Source: Clostridiales bacterium
GTDB taxonomy: Bacteria > Bacillota > Clostridia > Oscillospirales > Oscillospiraceae
Assembly (NCBI GenBank): GCA_902363045.1
Contig: CABIYX010000001.1
Location: forward strand, 23,737-87,736
DNA length: 64,000 bases
Reading direction: 5' to 3'
A program made the position numbers and the translations under genes. The notes below the pieces were generated by a model. The model worked only from the letters and a program-made list of their open reading frames with translations, did not search any database and was not told the DNA's origin. Below, one piece after another: positions 8,469 to 17,859 of this stretch. How positions within the stretch are numbered: the first letter of the stretch is position 1; each line of letters begins with the position of its first letter.

Positions 8469-10322
8469 TTATGTCTCCGGCTGTTCTGCCGGGGGATCCA
8501 GCTCTGGAGAGGACTGGGAGAGGAGCTCCATAAACTCCTCGCCGGTGATGGTCTCGTGCTCATAGAGGTAGCCTGCCAGCTGGTGCAGCTTACCCTCGTT
8601 GGCCCGAAGCAGCTCCGCCGCCCGGCGGTACTGCTGGGAGACCAGCTCGGTGACCTTCTGGTCCATCCGCGCCTGGGTCTCTGGGGAGCAGGCCAGAGAG
8701 GCATCGCCCCCCAGGTACTGATTGCTTACCGTCTCGAAGGCTACAAAGCCAAACTCCTCAGACATTCCGAAGCGGGAGATCATGGCCCGGGCCAGCTTGG
8801 TGGCCTGCTCGATGTCGTTGGAGGCGCCGGTGGTCACGGAGTGGAACACCAGCTCCTCGGCGGCCCGCCCGCCGGTGTAGGTGGCGATCTTGTTCAGCAG
8901 CTCCTCCCTGGACATAAGGAAGTGGTCCCCCTCGTCCACCTGGAGGGTGTAGCCCAGCGCGCCGGAGGTGCGGGGGATGATGGTGATCTTCTGCACCGGA
9001 GCGGAGTGGGACTGGAGGGCGGCCACCAGGGCGTGGCCGGTCTCGTGGTAGGCCACGATCTTTTTCTCCTGGTCGGAGAGCACCCGGCTCTTCTTCTGAT
9101 AGCCCGCGATGACCACCTCCACACTCTCCTGGAGGTCCTCCTGGGTGGCAAACTGCCGCCCACTGCGCACCGCCCGGAGGGCGGCCTCGTTGACAATATT
9201 GGCCAGCTCCGCGCCGGAGGCCCCGGCCGCCGTCTTGGCGATGGGCTCAAAGTTCACATCTTCTGCCAAGCGGATCTTTTTTGCGTGGACCTTCAGGATC
9301 TCGATCCGCCCCTGGAGGTCGGGCAGCTCCACCGGGATGCGCCGGTCAAACCGGCCGGGCCGCAGCAGGGCGGGGTCCAGGCTGTCGGGGCGGTTGGTGG
9401 CGGCCAGCACCACCACGCCCTTGGACCCGTCAAAGCCGTCCATTTCGGTGAGCAGCTGGTTCAGGGTCTGCTCCCGCTCGTCGTTACCGCCGATCTGCCC
9501 GTCGCGCTTCTTGCCGATGGTGTCGATCTCATCGATGAACACGATGCATGGGGCCTTCTCGTTGGCCTGCTTGAACAGGTCGCGGACCTTGGCGGCCCCG
9601 CGGCCCACGAACATCTCCACAAATTCCGAGCCGGCGATGGAGAAGAAGGGCACGTTGGCCTCGCCGGCCACCGCCTTGGCCAGCAGGGTCTTTCCGGTGC
9701 CCGGAGGGCCCACCAGCAGAGCGCCCTTGGGCAGCTTGGCGCCGATCTGGCGGTATTTTTCTGGGTCGTGGAGGAAGTCCACGATCTCGCTGAGCAGTTC
9801 CTTGGCCTCGTCCTCGCCGGCCACATCGGCAAAGCGGATGCCGGTGGAGGAGGGGACGTACACCTTGGCCCCGGAGCCGCCGCCCATGCCGAACATCATG
9901 CCGTCCCCGCCCATGGCCTTTTTCATCCGGCGGTTGAGGAAATAGCCGATCAGCAGGAAGGGCAGCAGGGGGAGCACCCACCCCACCAGGATGGAGGTGA
10001 GCAGGCCGGGCTGGGTATCGATCTCCTGGAACTGGGCCCCGCTTTCAAACAGGCGGTCCGTCCGGCCGGGGTCGTCTGTGACGGTGGTGCGGTAGATATT
10101 TTCCGCGGCCTTGTCAGTGAAGGTGATCTCATCCCCCTCGATCTCCACCTGCCCCACATTTTTGTCGTAGGTCATGGACATGAACTGGTCGTAGGTCACG
10201 TCCTGCACCGGCTTCTCCAGCACGGCCGGGAAGAAGGTCATGTTCAGGAGCATCAGGATCAGCAGCGCTGCTAAATAGTAGCAGATCAGCGGCCGCTTTG
10301 AGGGTTTTTTCACTTCTTGCAT
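8469..10322 (-). CDS. ftsH: ATP-dependent zinc metalloprotease FtsH
   Basis: A 617-residue membrane protease that unfolds and degrades membrane and regulatory proteins. Two N-terminal membrane segments (about 12-32 and 109-128) flank a short outer domain. The AAA module has Walker A GPPGTGKT, Walker B IVFIDEID and the second region of homology ([20 protein letters not shown]). The zinc site is HETGH, with a helical protease domain after it. The ATG at 10322 is preferred over a TTG at 10331, which sits too close to the AAGG site. Length is normal for the family. It is followed by a clear terminator. Confidence 0.95.
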   Translation of the reverse strand: MQEVKKPSKRPLICYYLAALLILMLLNMTFFPAVLEKPVQDVTYDQFMSMTYDKNVGQVEIEGDEITFTDKAAENIYRTTVTDDPGRTDRLFESGAQFQEIDTQPGLLTSILVGWVLPLLPFLLIGYFLNRRMKKAMGGDGMMFGMGGGSGAKVYVPSSTGIRFADVAGEDEAKELLSEIVDFLHDPEKYRQIGAKLPKGALLVGPPGTGKTLLAKAVAGEANVPFFSIAGSEFVEMFVGRGAAKVRDLFKQANEKAPCIVFIDEIDTIGKKRDGQIGGNDEREQTLNQLLTEMDGFDGSKGVVVLAATNRPDSLDPALLRPGRFDRRIPVELPDLQGRIEILKVHAKKIRLAEDVNFEPIAKTAAGASGAELANIVNEAALRAVRSGRQFATQEDLQESVEVVIAGYQKKSRVLSDQEKKIVAYHETGHALVAALQSHSAPVQKITIIPRTSGALGYTLQVDEGDHFLMSREELLNKIATYTGGRAAEELVFHSVTTGASNDIEQATKLARAMISRFGMSEEFGFVAFETVSNQYLGGDASLACSPETQARMDQKVTELVSQQYRRAAELLRANEGKLHQLAGYLYEHETITGEEFMELLSQSSPELDPPAEQPET

Positions 10323-10460
10323 CAAATCCAATCCTTTCTTGGATGTTTTTGAATTTCCGAATATACCGGAAAATTAACAGGTTAACTATGTGCAGTGTAC
10401 CCCCAGGCGCTGGAAAAATCTATGGGACTGTGTGAATATTTTGTGTCCGTTGTATGAACG

Positions 10461-10493
10461 AACGGGCGCGGAGCCTGTGGCGCCGCGCCCGTT
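10461..10493 (-). terminator. Terminator of the carboxypeptidase gene
   Basis: Stem AACGGGCGCGG / CCGCGCCCGTT lying just beyond the stop codon of the minus-strand gene at 10499. The ~140 bases between this and ftsH hold the ftsH upstream region; no gene is seen there. Confidence 0.7.
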
Positions 10494-10498
10494 GAGAT

Positions 10499-12055
10499 CT
10501 ACTTCCGGCCTGCGGCCCAGAAAAACAAGTCCAGCTGGGGGGAGAGCCACCGCTCCGCCGGGCTGATCCAGCGCTCCAGACGGTCAACGGCCAGCCCGCC
10601 CACCGCCTGCTCCAGGGTGATCCCATGCTGACGGCAGGACTGGTCTAATTTCTGGACCCAGTCCCAGGTATCCGCGCTTGTTCGGAGGTCCAGGCCGGCC
10701 TCCCCCTGCTCACAGGGCAGGTCCAGGGCCTGGCAGAGCGCCTTCACCGGGGCCATCAGCACCCCGTTGGCCCGAATGACCGGGCAGTCCAGAGAGACGC
10801 TGCTCCCGCCGGAGAGCAGGGAGCGCCCCTCGGAGAGCCGCGCCTGCCGCCGCTCTCCCCACAGGAGCAGGGTCCCGTCCGGCTGCTCCGCGCTGGCCCA
10901 GCCGATGGCCCGGGCCAGTTCCTCCGCGGGGACGTAGACGTCCCCATCCAGGACCAGAGGGAGCCGGGAGAAGGAGAGAGGCTCCCCCTCCAGAGTCAGC
11001 ACAGGGCCTGTCCCACAGACGGGCTGGCGGGCCCAAAATTCTTCCAGAGTCCAGCCCTGTTCGTGGCACAGGCGGGCTGTCTCCGGCCCTACATAGCGGT
11101 AGTGCCACGGCTCGAAGAGGTAACCGGTGAGGTCCTCCTTCCCCTGGGGGAAGCGGAGAATAAAGCCGTACTCCCAGCTGTGCGCTGACAGCCAGGCGTA
11201 CTCCGCGGTCTCCTCGAAGCGGGCGGAGAGGCTGGCGACATTGATGTCCAGGGCCAGGCCGGTCTGATGCTCAGAGAACCCGGCCCGGGCGGAGTAGGTG
11301 TCGGCCGCCTCCGCCCCCTGCTGGGCGGCGTAGCGCTGATAGACCCGCTCCTGGGCGGCGTAAGAGCGGTAGGGAGAGGCGCTGTACAGGCGCAGGCCCT
11401 CCTCTGCCGCCGCGTCCGCCATCCGAAGAAAGGCTGCGCAGGCCTCTGGACGCAGACGGGCTCCCTGGGATGCGGTATAGCCGGGCGGGAGAAGCTCCAG
11501 CTCAGGAACATAGTCCGCCGGCAGGGGGTGGTACTTGTTCACCAGAGCGGTGAGGGAGGCGGGCTCGTCCACCGGCTCCCCCACACCATAGGGCGGCGCA
11601 TCCAGGCCGATGTTCACCCGGACCACCGCCTCCTCAGGGGAGGTCTCCGGAGAGCGGGCCAGCTCTGCCTGATAGCGGTCCAAACGCTCCGGGTGGGCAA
11701 AGCTCAGCCGGAGCAGGGAGAGCCGCTCCGCCGCCCCCTCCCCTTGGAGGCAGGTCTCGATCCCCGCCGCGCCCTGCCGGAGCCACAGGCTGTCGGCCTC
11801 CTCCTGACTCAGCCCCAGCGCCAGAAGGCGGTCCAGAGCGGCCAGATACTGGTCCGCCGACGCCGGAGCGGATGGCTCCGACACAGCGGGCTCCAGTGGA
11901 AGGAGAAGAGAAGCAGGCGCCTCCTCCGCCGGGCCGGTCAGCACGGTCCCCTGTGTGCCGTCCTCCGCCGCCTGGGCGCCGGGCGTACTTCCAAGAATCA
12001 GCCCCAGGGCCAGCAGCCCGGCCAAAGTTCGTCCTGTCAAATCAAATCGTCTCAT
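10499..12055 (-). CDS. Exported VanY-type D,D-carboxypeptidase with copper-amine-oxidase-like C-terminal domain
   Basis: A 518-residue protein with a signal peptide (RRFDLTGRTLAGLLALGLIL, cleavage after AQA). The middle third is an M15B/VanY zinc peptidase: SPYRSYAAQ, SARAGFSEHQTGLALDIN (zinc His and Asp), WEYGFILRFP and EPWHYRYVG (zinc His). It would trim the terminal D-Ala from cell-wall peptides. Residues about 350-450 resemble the copper-amine-oxidase-like repeat found on many clostridial exported wall proteins (PLVLDGDVYVPAEELARAIG, NGVLMAPVKALCQAL). A single gene with its own terminator. Confidence 0.85.
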   Translation of the reverse strand: MRRFDLTGRTLAGLLALGLILGSTPGAQAAEDGTQGTVLTGPAEEAPASLLLPLEPAVSEPSAPASADQYLAALDRLLALGLSQEEADSLWLRQGAAGIETCLQGEGAAERLSLLRLSFAHPERLDRYQAELARSPETSPEEAVVRVNIGLDAPPYGVGEPVDEPASLTALVNKYHPLPADYVPELELLPPGYTASQGARLRPEACAAFLRMADAAAEEGLRLYSASPYRSYAAQERVYQRYAAQQGAEAADTYSARAGFSEHQTGLALDINVASLSARFEETAEYAWLSAHSWEYGFILRFPQGKEDLTGYLFEPWHYRYVGPETARLCHEQGWTLEEFWARQPVCGTGPVLTLEGEPLSFSRLPLVLDGDVYVPAEELARAIGWASAEQPDGTLLLWGERRQARLSEGRSLLSGGSSVSLDCPVIRANGVLMAPVKALCQALDLPCEQGEAGLDLRTSADTWDWVQKLDQSCRQHGITLEQAVGGLAVDRLERWISPAERWLSPQLDLFFWAAGRK

Positions 12056-12112
12056 TGGTACTCCCCGGGCCGTGGCCCGTCTGTCTCAATGGTGGTGAAA
12101 AGAAGCGGCCTT

Positions 12113-12763
12113 TCAGCTGGCCGCCCGGGCGGTCAGCCACCGGAAAAGGGCCGCACCGTTCGCCGTGTCCTCTCCGGGCCGGTCCAGCCGCTCCGGGTGA
12201 AACTGGACAGCGGCCACAGGCAGATGGGTATGCTCCAGTGCCTCCGTCACCCCGCCCTCGCTCCAGGCGGTGCGGCGGAGGCCGCCGCCCAGGCGGTCCA
12301 CCGCCTGGTGGTGGGCGCTGTTAACTAGGATATATCCGCCCCACAGCTGATGGAGCAGACTGTCCGGCACGGTGCGAATGGGGTGCCACAGGTCTTGCTC
12401 CCCCTGATGGAAGGGCCGCAGCGTATCCCCCAGATCCTGGATCAGGGTGCCGCCCAGGGCCACATTCAGCACCTGGAGCCCCCGGCAGATCCCGAGGATG
12501 GGCCGCCCCGCCGCCAGATAGGCCCGGACCAGGGCCAGCTCCGCCCGGTCGCGCTCCGGGTCCGGCGGCCCGGAGCCACAGTCCTCTGCGCCGTACCACG
12601 TTGGGGACAGATCGCCTCCGCCGCACAGCAGCAGTCCGCCGCAGGTCAGGTCCGGCTGGGGGCAGAAGCCCGCCACCGGAAGGCCGCCCGCCCCACGGAC
12701 TGCCGCCTCATACCGCTCCATCCGTCCCCGCGGCCCGGAAATTTGGATGCGTATTCCCTCCAT
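12113..12763 (-). CDS. Class I glutamine amidotransferase, gamma-glutamyl hydrolase type (peptidase C26)
   Basis: A 216-residue protein. The nucleophile elbow ILGICRGLQVLNVALGG carries the catalytic Cys; VQFHPE gives the catalytic His-x-Glu. The shape matches stand-alone PuuD-like gamma-glutamyl-gamma-aminobutyrate hydrolases. The substrate is not shown by context. The ATG at 12763 has AGGAGG just upstream; a longer frame extending further upstream is not convincing. It follows the cytidylate-kinase-like gene by 32 bases, so the two may be co-transcribed. Confidence 0.85.
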   Translation of the reverse strand: MEGIRIQISGPRGRMERYEAAVRGAGGLPVAGFCPQPDLTCGGLLLCGGGDLSPTWYGAEDCGSGPPDPERDRAELALVRAYLAAGRPILGICRGLQVLNVALGGTLIQDLGDTLRPFHQGEQDLWHPIRTVPDSLLHQLWGGYILVNSAHHQAVDRLGGGLRRTAWSEGGVTEALEHTHLPVAAVQFHPERLDRPGEDTANGAALFRWLTARAAS

Positions 12764-12795
12764 AGCGCCTCCTTTTCCTGGCGCGGAGGGGAATA

Positions 12796-13428
12796 TCAGC
12801 CTGCCGCCCCGTCCTGCAGCCCCCGGATGCGGACCAGGGCGGCGATCAGCTCCACCGCGCCCTCTATGCCGGTGACACTGGAATCCAGGGTCAGATCGTA
12901 CCGGCGCATCTCTCCCCAATTATGTCCTGTATAGTAGTTGTAGTAATTGGCCCGGCCCCGGTCGATCTCCCGGACCCGCTCTATCATATTCTGTGTGGAG
13001 ATGTGGTATTCCTCCACACAGCGGGTCACACGGTCCTCCAGCGGTCCGTGAATGAACACCTTCAGGCACTCAGGCCGCTCCCCAAGAACGTAGTCGCTGC
13101 ACCGGCCTACGATGACACAGGGGCCCTGGTCCGCCAGCTCCCGGATAACCTCCGCCTGGGCAAAGAAGGCCTGAAGGCTGACGGGGACGCCCTGCTGGGT
13201 ATAGGTGGGGACGCCGATCCCGATGGGGGAGAAGGACAGGTGGAAGCGGCTTCTGGCCCGCTCCTCCGCCCGGGCGATGAACTCCGGGGAGAGGCCGCTC
13301 TTTTCCGCGGTCTTTTGGATCAGTGTGCGGTCATAGCATGGGATCCCCAGCCGAGCGGCCAGCCGTTTGCCGATGAGCCGTCCGCCGCTGCCGAATTCAC
13401 GGCTGATAGAAATGACATAGTTACTCAT
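12796..13428 (-). CDS. Cytidylate kinase-like family protein
   Basis: A 210-residue P-loop protein opening with MSNYVISISREFGSGG, the typical start of cytidylate-kinase-like proteins in Firmicutes (REFGSGG nucleotide loop). Further signatures: CYDRTLI, GPCVIVGRCSDYVL, the helical RGRANYYNYYTGHNWG and YDLTLDSS near the end. These proteins are thought to phosphorylate small substrates, but the true substrate is unknown; it is distinct from housekeeping Cmk. The ATG at 13428 has AGGAGG upstream and agrees with family length. Confidence 0.85.
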   Translation of the reverse strand: MSNYVISISREFGSGGRLIGKRLAARLGIPCYDRTLIQKTAEKSGLSPEFIARAEERARSRFHLSFSPIGIGVPTYTQQGVPVSLQAFFAQAEVIRELADQGPCVIVGRCSDYVLGERPECLKVFIHGPLEDRVTRCVEEYHISTQNMIERVREIDRGRANYYNYYTGHNWGEMRRYDLTLDSSVTGIEGAVELIAALVRIRGLQDGAAG

Positions 13429-13562
13429 ATTTGGCACGCCTCCTGTCTGGAATCGTCCAAACCGCCGAAGCCGCGCTTTCGCCGGAACAGCAGTTCTTCT
13501 ACCCTGTATTATAGCGTCTTTTCCGAAAAATGACAACGCAAACCTGTCGAGCGGATGTGCCA

Positions 13563-13590
13563 GGGGAGACCGCCAGCAGGCGGTCTCCCC
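13563..13590 (-). terminator. Hairpin terminator after the AraC gene
   Basis: Perfect stem GGGGAGACCGCC / GGCGGTCTCCCC with an AGCA loop, downstream of the AraC gene stop on the minus strand. Confidence 0.7.
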
Positions 13591-13617
13591 ATATCGTTGT
13601 GAGCTTTACTTTTCGGA

Positions 13618-14484
13618 TCATCCGCCCCCTGGATCCGAAGCTGAGCGCCGGATCGGGACAGAGGCGGCTTGGCCGCTCTGATACTGGGAGGGCGTGACGC
13701 CAAGGGTGCGCTTGAACGCCTTCGAGAAGGTGAGAGGGTCGGGATAGCCGCAGGAACGGGCCACCTCGCTCACAGACAGGGTGCCCTCCCGCAGCAACTG
13801 TGAGGCGTACTCCATACGAAAATGCATCAGAAACTGCTGGGGGGAGATGTGGAGCGTGTTCTGGAATACGGTGGTGAGATAGCTGCGGTTCAGTCCCACA
13901 TAGCGAGCCAGCTTGCTGACGGTCAGGTCCTCCTGGAAATGACTGCGGATATAATCTGCCGCCCGCTCTACATATTCGACTCCGGCCTCCCGGCTCCGGC
14001 GGCTCTGCCCCCCGGAAGAGTGGACGATCCAGCCCAAAAAGCGGTACAGCTCTCCCAGCAGGAGGAGTTCATGGCCGCGGCCCGCCATTTCATAGCGGAC
14101 CATCTCCTGAACACAGAGCTCCAGCTGCTCCGGAGTGTCACAGCGAAAGACCCGGTCGTCCGGCCCCAGTCCGCAGCGGCCCAGATATTCCGCCGCGCGG
14201 TGTCCGGTGAAGCCCACCCAGATTTGCGTCCAGGGCTCCATCCGGTCGGCCTGAATGGATACCACCTCCCCGGGCAGAACCAGGAAGCCCTCTCCGGGGC
14301 CGATGGCGCGGTGTGTGTCCTGGAACTGATATTCTCCGCGGCCTTTTAGGCAGAAGTGCAGCACATAGTGCTCCCGTACCGCCGGACCGGTCAATTCCCC
14401 TGGGCTGCTGTCTTGCCGACCGCAGAACAAAAAGGACAGTTCCCTGTCTCCTTGGGTGTGCTGTGCGAACCAGGATTCTTTCAT
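13618..14484 (-). CDS. AraC-family transcriptional regulator with cupin-like sensor domain
   Basis: A 288-residue protein. The N-terminal half is an AraC-type ligand-binding beta barrel (HYVLHFCLKGRGEYQF, GPGEGFLVLPGEVVSIQAD), as in sugar-responsive regulators. The C-terminal ~100 residues carry two helix-turn-helices (LTVSKLARYVGLNRSYLTTV and VSEVARSCGYPDPLTFSKAF). AGAGGAGG precedes the ATG. Neighbouring genes do not reveal the ligand. Confidence 0.88.
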   Translation of the reverse strand: MKESWFAQHTQGDRELSFLFCGRQDSSPGELTGPAVREHYVLHFCLKGRGEYQFQDTHRAIGPGEGFLVLPGEVVSIQADRMEPWTQIWVGFTGHRAAEYLGRCGLGPDDRVFRCDTPEQLELCVQEMVRYEMAGRGHELLLLGELYRFLGWIVHSSGGQSRRSREAGVEYVERAADYIRSHFQEDLTVSKLARYVGLNRSYLTTVFQNTLHISPQQFLMHFRMEYASQLLREGTLSVSEVARSCGYPDPLTFSKAFKRTLGVTPSQYQSGQAASVPIRRSASDPGGG

Positions 14485-14634
14485 CCGGCGCCTCCTCTGT
14501 AAAAACAGATCACTTCAGGCCTGTCATATCATGCACGCTGCTCCTCAGGGTTATTTTATTATATCATATCCCGGGAATCAATTCCAATACTTTTTAATTT
14601 TTGTGATATTTGCACATTTTTGGCGTGTTTTTCT

Positions 14635-15126
14635 TTATGTCATCCCCCGGGTCCGCTCCCAATAGGCCGCCATGCTCTCCCCGGGCGTCCCGGTGACCTC
14701 CTGGTCCAGATATGCCGCCAGAGGGCCGGGCCGCCAGCTTCGGGCGGTCTCCAGGTCGGGGAACTCCACCTCGGCGTAGAAAAATGCCCCCGGATGCCCA
14801 GGGTCCACCTGGTTGACCTCCAGCACCAGACCGTCTGCCAGGGCGTACCGCCGCTGCTCCTTTTGGATCAGCGGCCTGCCGATGAACCGCTCCAGACGCT
14901 GAAAAAGCTCCGGCGCGACGTCGGTTTCGATTTCTTCCCGGGCCAGCCCGTCCGATCCGGTCTTCCCCTTGAAGCACAGGACCCGGCGGACCTGATCCCC
15001 CTGGGTCTCCAGGCGGATCCGCACTGTGGGACGGGTGGCGATGTACCCCTGCTCCATCCGGATCACTGACCCCGGCTCCAGGCCCTCCGGCCACCCCCGG
15101 GTCAGCCACTTTCGTTCGATCTCCAT
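14635..15126 (-). CDS. CYTH-domain protein (triphosphate-tunnel fold)
   Basis: A 163-residue protein beginning MEIERKWLT, the ExExK signature of CYTH enzymes, with later strands carrying charged residues for triphosphate and metal binding (RIRLETQ, LCFKGKTGSDG, EEIETDV, LEVNQVD, AEVEFPD). Family members act as inorganic triphosphatases, thiamine triphosphatases or class IV adenylate cyclases; which reaction applies cannot be read from the sequence. The ATG at 15126 has GGAG upstream. Confidence 0.8.
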   Translation of the reverse strand: MEIERKWLTRGWPEGLEPGSVIRMEQGYIATRPTVRIRLETQGDQVRRVLCFKGKTGSDGLAREEIETDVAPELFQRLERFIGRPLIQKEQRRYALADGLVLEVNQVDPGHPGAFFYAEVEFPDLETARSWRPGPLAAYLDQEVTGTPGESMAAYWERTRGMT

Positions 15127-15296
15127 GTTTCTTGCTCCTCTCCGGTTCCGCAGGCCGAAGCCTGCCAGTGCTGCTATCATAACGCAGACTGAACAAAGCC
15201 GATTTTTGGTTGGTTCAGCGGACATTATCATACCATGAAAGAGGGGCGGACGTCCATACAGGCAGGACGTCCGCCCCGGACTGGGGACAGACGGGC

Positions 15297-15814
15297 TCAG
15301 CCCTCCATGTGCCGTCCCAGGAAGGCGGCGGCGGATTGGGCCAGCTTGTACTCCACCTCGCCCCCCTCGGCCGCGCCCTCCGGTGCGGCAAAGACGACAC
15401 AGCCCAGCACATCCCCCTCCGACAGGATGGGGGCCGCCGTGTCCAGGGAGAAGCGCCCTGGAGCAGCGCACAGAGGGAGGTGGGCCTCCCCAGCCTTGTG
15501 CTGATAGATCTGCCGCCCCTCCATCAGCCGCTCCAGCTCCGGAGAGATGGCCTGATCCGCCAACTCCCGCCGGGGAGCCCCCGCCACTGCCACCGTGCTG
15601 TCCCGGTCAGTGATCACCACAGTCCGGCCCGTGGTCCGGTTCAGAGTATCGCACATCTGGGCGGCAAACTCTGTCACGCCGCCCAGAAGGGAGTACTTTT
15701 TGAATATCACACTCCCGTCCCGGTCCGTATAGATCTCCAGGGGGTCACCCTCCCGGATCCTCATGGTCCGCCGGATCTCTTTTGGAATCACGACCCTTCC
15801 CAAGTCATCCTAAT
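15297..15814 (-). pseudogene. spoVT: spoVT 3' part, interrupted by the mobile element
   Basis: Encodes DDLGRVVIPKEIRRTMRIREGDPLEIYTDRDG and the rest of SpoVT (stage V sporulation protein T, an AbrB-type regulator of late forespore genes) with its GAF-like C-terminal domain to GRHMEG. Intact SpoVT begins with about 11 further codons (MKATGIVRRI-like). Here the frame meets a TAG stop immediately before GAT GAC, at the point where sequence similarity to spoVT ends. The AbrB DNA-binding domain therefore lacks its first strand and there is no proper start or ribosome binding site. The missing 5' end is not found elsewhere in the window. Excision of the element should restore the gene. Confidence 0.85.
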
Positions 15815-15822
15815 GTGTCAAG
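15806..15822. other. Left element junction (attL) inside spoVT
   Basis: spoVT coding sequence stops matching at GGATGAC (minus strand); the bases beyond it (minus-strand TTGACACATTA) belong to the element. The dinucleotide GA at the edge is the crossover core used by TnpX/TndX-type large serine recombinases, which fits the recombinase genes next door. The exact crossover needs the right end or an empty site. Confidence 0.65.
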
Positions 15823-15882
15823 TAAAACATAAAATTTTTGGTGCGCTGCACCGCTGCTTCCTGCTTGATTTTTGCGCTACCT

Positions 15883-16269
15883 TCATGCGCGTTCCCAGGT
15901 TGCCTTTAGCGCATTCAAAATATGGAAACCCGTCTCACACTCCGCAAAGGCATCGTCGGTATCATAGGGGACGATGATTTTAACTCCGGCTTTCTGAAAC
16001 TTATCAGCAAGCTGTGGGAAATCGTAATAGCTCCTCGCCAGCCTATTCAATCCACGAACGACAACGCCATCAAAGGTGTGAGCATCCAGCTGGGCGAGCA
16101 GCCTTTGAAGTTCAAAACATTCCGCAAGAACTCCTGGGGCATTATCCTTGAAAACCTCTACAACCTCATGCCCGTGCTCGTTTGACCAGCGCCTCAATTC
16201 CTGCTCTTGATACGAAATCGCATCCCCGGTGTTGTCGTTTGCAATTCGTATATATAATGCGACCCTCAT
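15883..16269 (-). CDS. Small resolvase-domain protein lacking the catalytic serine
   Basis: A 128-residue protein made of only a serine-recombinase N-terminal domain (VALYIRIANDN, VVVRGLNRLARSYYD, VKIIVPYDT). In active enzymes the first motif reads YxRVS with the nucleophilic Ser; here that position is Ala (codon GCA). It has no DNA-binding zinc or helical domain. Its ATG overlaps the end of the upstream recombinase gene, so it is the last gene of the recombinase operon. It may act as a regulatory or directionality partner of the full recombinases (inference). Confidence 0.75.
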   Translation of the reverse strand: MRVALYIRIANDNTGDAISYQEQELRRWSNEHGHEVVEVFKDNAPGVLAECFELQRLLAQLDAHTFDGVVVRGLNRLARSYYDFPQLADKFQKAGVKIIVPYDTDDAFAECETGFHILNALKATWERA

Positions 16270-17858
16270 ACAGCTTTCCTTTCTCGGTAACCTTGTCCCG
16301 CAAACAGGTCTTCAAACTTCCATCGGATTTCAATACGCTCATTGCTAAAAACTTTTACGCGGTCAATCGCTTGGTACATACTCTCCGTCAGGAGCGCCCC
16401 ATCCAGATGTGTGGCATAAAGGTATTGGGACAGCTCCCGCTTGGCAGACTCTCGCGCCTCAATCTGTGTCCGTTGTGCCTGGCGCTTCAGTTCAATTTCC
16501 GTGCGCTCGCCTTGGAGGTGTTCAATTCTTATGGCCAGGGCGGCCTTTTGTTCTACAAAAGCCCCCCGATCTAAGTCGCCGTTGCGGTATGCTTCGTAGT
16601 ATTGGACTTTTTGCGCTTGGCAAGCGGCAATCTCACGATCAATTTTTCCTACCATCTCTGGCCAGTTTTCATTTGGGTGGCCGTCGCCTTGAAGCGCCAG
16701 CTCTTTTGCCCGCTCTCCGAGCAAATACAACTGGGCCTTATAGACCGGCAGCATGACGGCCTCTAAATCTGTTTTGCTCCATCGGATATTTGAGCAGGTG
16801 GCGTTTTCCTGGTATAACTGGGTGTCACACGCGAAATAGGTATCAAGGCCATGAGACTTCCTCAATTTCCTGCCACAATGCCCGCAATAGAACACTGTAT
16901 CACAGGCGGGGGGAGATTTTCGCTCGGGTCTTTTTACCTCCCTTATCATGGCGTGGGCGGCGTCAAATTCTTCTTTCGTTACAAGGGCTTCGTGCGTATT
17001 TTCGGTGATGATCCATTCTTCGCGGGGGACCCGGCGCTGGTTTTTGTCGCGCATATACCGGCTCTCTCGTGTGTGATTGGTCATCACCCCGGTATATTTA
17101 TCGTTTTTTAAGATGTTCAGCACAGTGATATGCGACCACATCAACTCCCGATTTTGGCACGCTGGCTTCAAACGGTGCTGTTTATAGGCCAGTGGCGTAA
17201 GCACACCGCGGGTGTTCAATTCCTTTGCGATTTGAGAGGTGCTTTTGCCCCTGATGATTGATTGGAAAATCTCGCGGACAATGGGGGCTGTGTTTGGATC
17301 AGGCACCATTAAATGCTTGTCACCCGGGGCTTTTTGATAACCGTAGGGAACATGATTGACAAACCGCCCCTTTTTCATGCGGGAGTGCATTGCGGAACGG
17401 ACCTTGATGGAAAGATCTCGGCTGTAATTTTCGTACATGAAATTGCGAAAGGCAATATCCATCCCGCCGGTTTTGCCCTCATACTGTTTGCTGTCATAGC
17501 CATCGTTGACCGCGATGACCCTGACCCCCAAAAAGGGGAAGATGTGCTCCAGATAGTCGCCCACATCCAGATAGTTTCTGCCAAATCGAGAAAGGTCTTT
17601 GACGATGATACACTTGACCTCACCGCGCCGTGCAGCTTCGATCATCGCCTGAAACTGCGGCCGGTCCGTGTTGGTACCTGTCAGCCCATCGTCGATGAAC
17701 TCTCTGATTTGAACTTCAGAAAACTCTGGATTATGCTGAACATATTCTAAAATTACCTTCCGCTGGTTGCTAATAGACTGGCTTTGGTCGGCAAGGCCAT
17801 GAGCACGGTTAAAGTCCTCCAGGGAAGTCCGCAGGTAAGCGGCAGGCGTATCCGTCAT
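16266..17858 (-). CDS. Large serine recombinase (third of three)
   Basis: A 530-residue site-specific recombinase. Resolvase domain with the catalytic Ser in AAYLRTSLED, then IIVKDLSRFGRNYLDVGDYLE and VIAVNDGYDS; recombinase domain (YGYQKAPG, ILKNDKYTGVMTNH); zinc ribbon CGHCGRKLR...C...C; then a coiled-coil region. The ATG at 17858 lies one base from the stop of the preceding gene, which fixes the start. Works with its neighbours on insertion or excision of the element. Not closely similar to the other two, so this is not a recent tandem duplication. Confidence 0.9.
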   Translation of the reverse strand: MTDTPAAYLRTSLEDFNRAHGLADQSQSISNQRKVILEYVQHNPEFSEVQIREFIDDGLTGTNTDRPQFQAMIEAARRGEVKCIIVKDLSRFGRNYLDVGDYLEHIFPFLGVRVIAVNDGYDSKQYEGKTGGMDIAFRNFMYENYSRDLSIKVRSAMHSRMKKGRFVNHVPYGYQKAPGDKHLMVPDPNTAPIVREIFQSIIRGKSTSQIAKELNTRGVLTPLAYKQHRLKPACQNRELMWSHITVLNILKNDKYTGVMTNHTRESRYMRDKNQRRVPREEWIITENTHEALVTKEEFDAAHAMIREVKRPERKSPPACDTVFYCGHCGRKLRKSHGLDTYFACDTQLYQENATCSNIRWSKTDLEAVMLPVYKAQLYLLGERAKELALQGDGHPNENWPEMVGKIDREIAACQAQKVQYYEAYRNGDLDRGAFVEQKAALAIRIEHLQGERTEIELKRQAQRTQIEARESAKRELSQYLYATHLDGALLTESMYQAIDRVKVFSNERIEIRWKFEDLFAGQGYRERKAV

Positions 17859-17859
17859 G

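Noticed and set aside
8364..10274. A 636-codon open frame on the plus strand
   Set aside because: Antisense shadow of ftsH; the product has no recognisable domain and FtsH motifs on the minus strand are complete.
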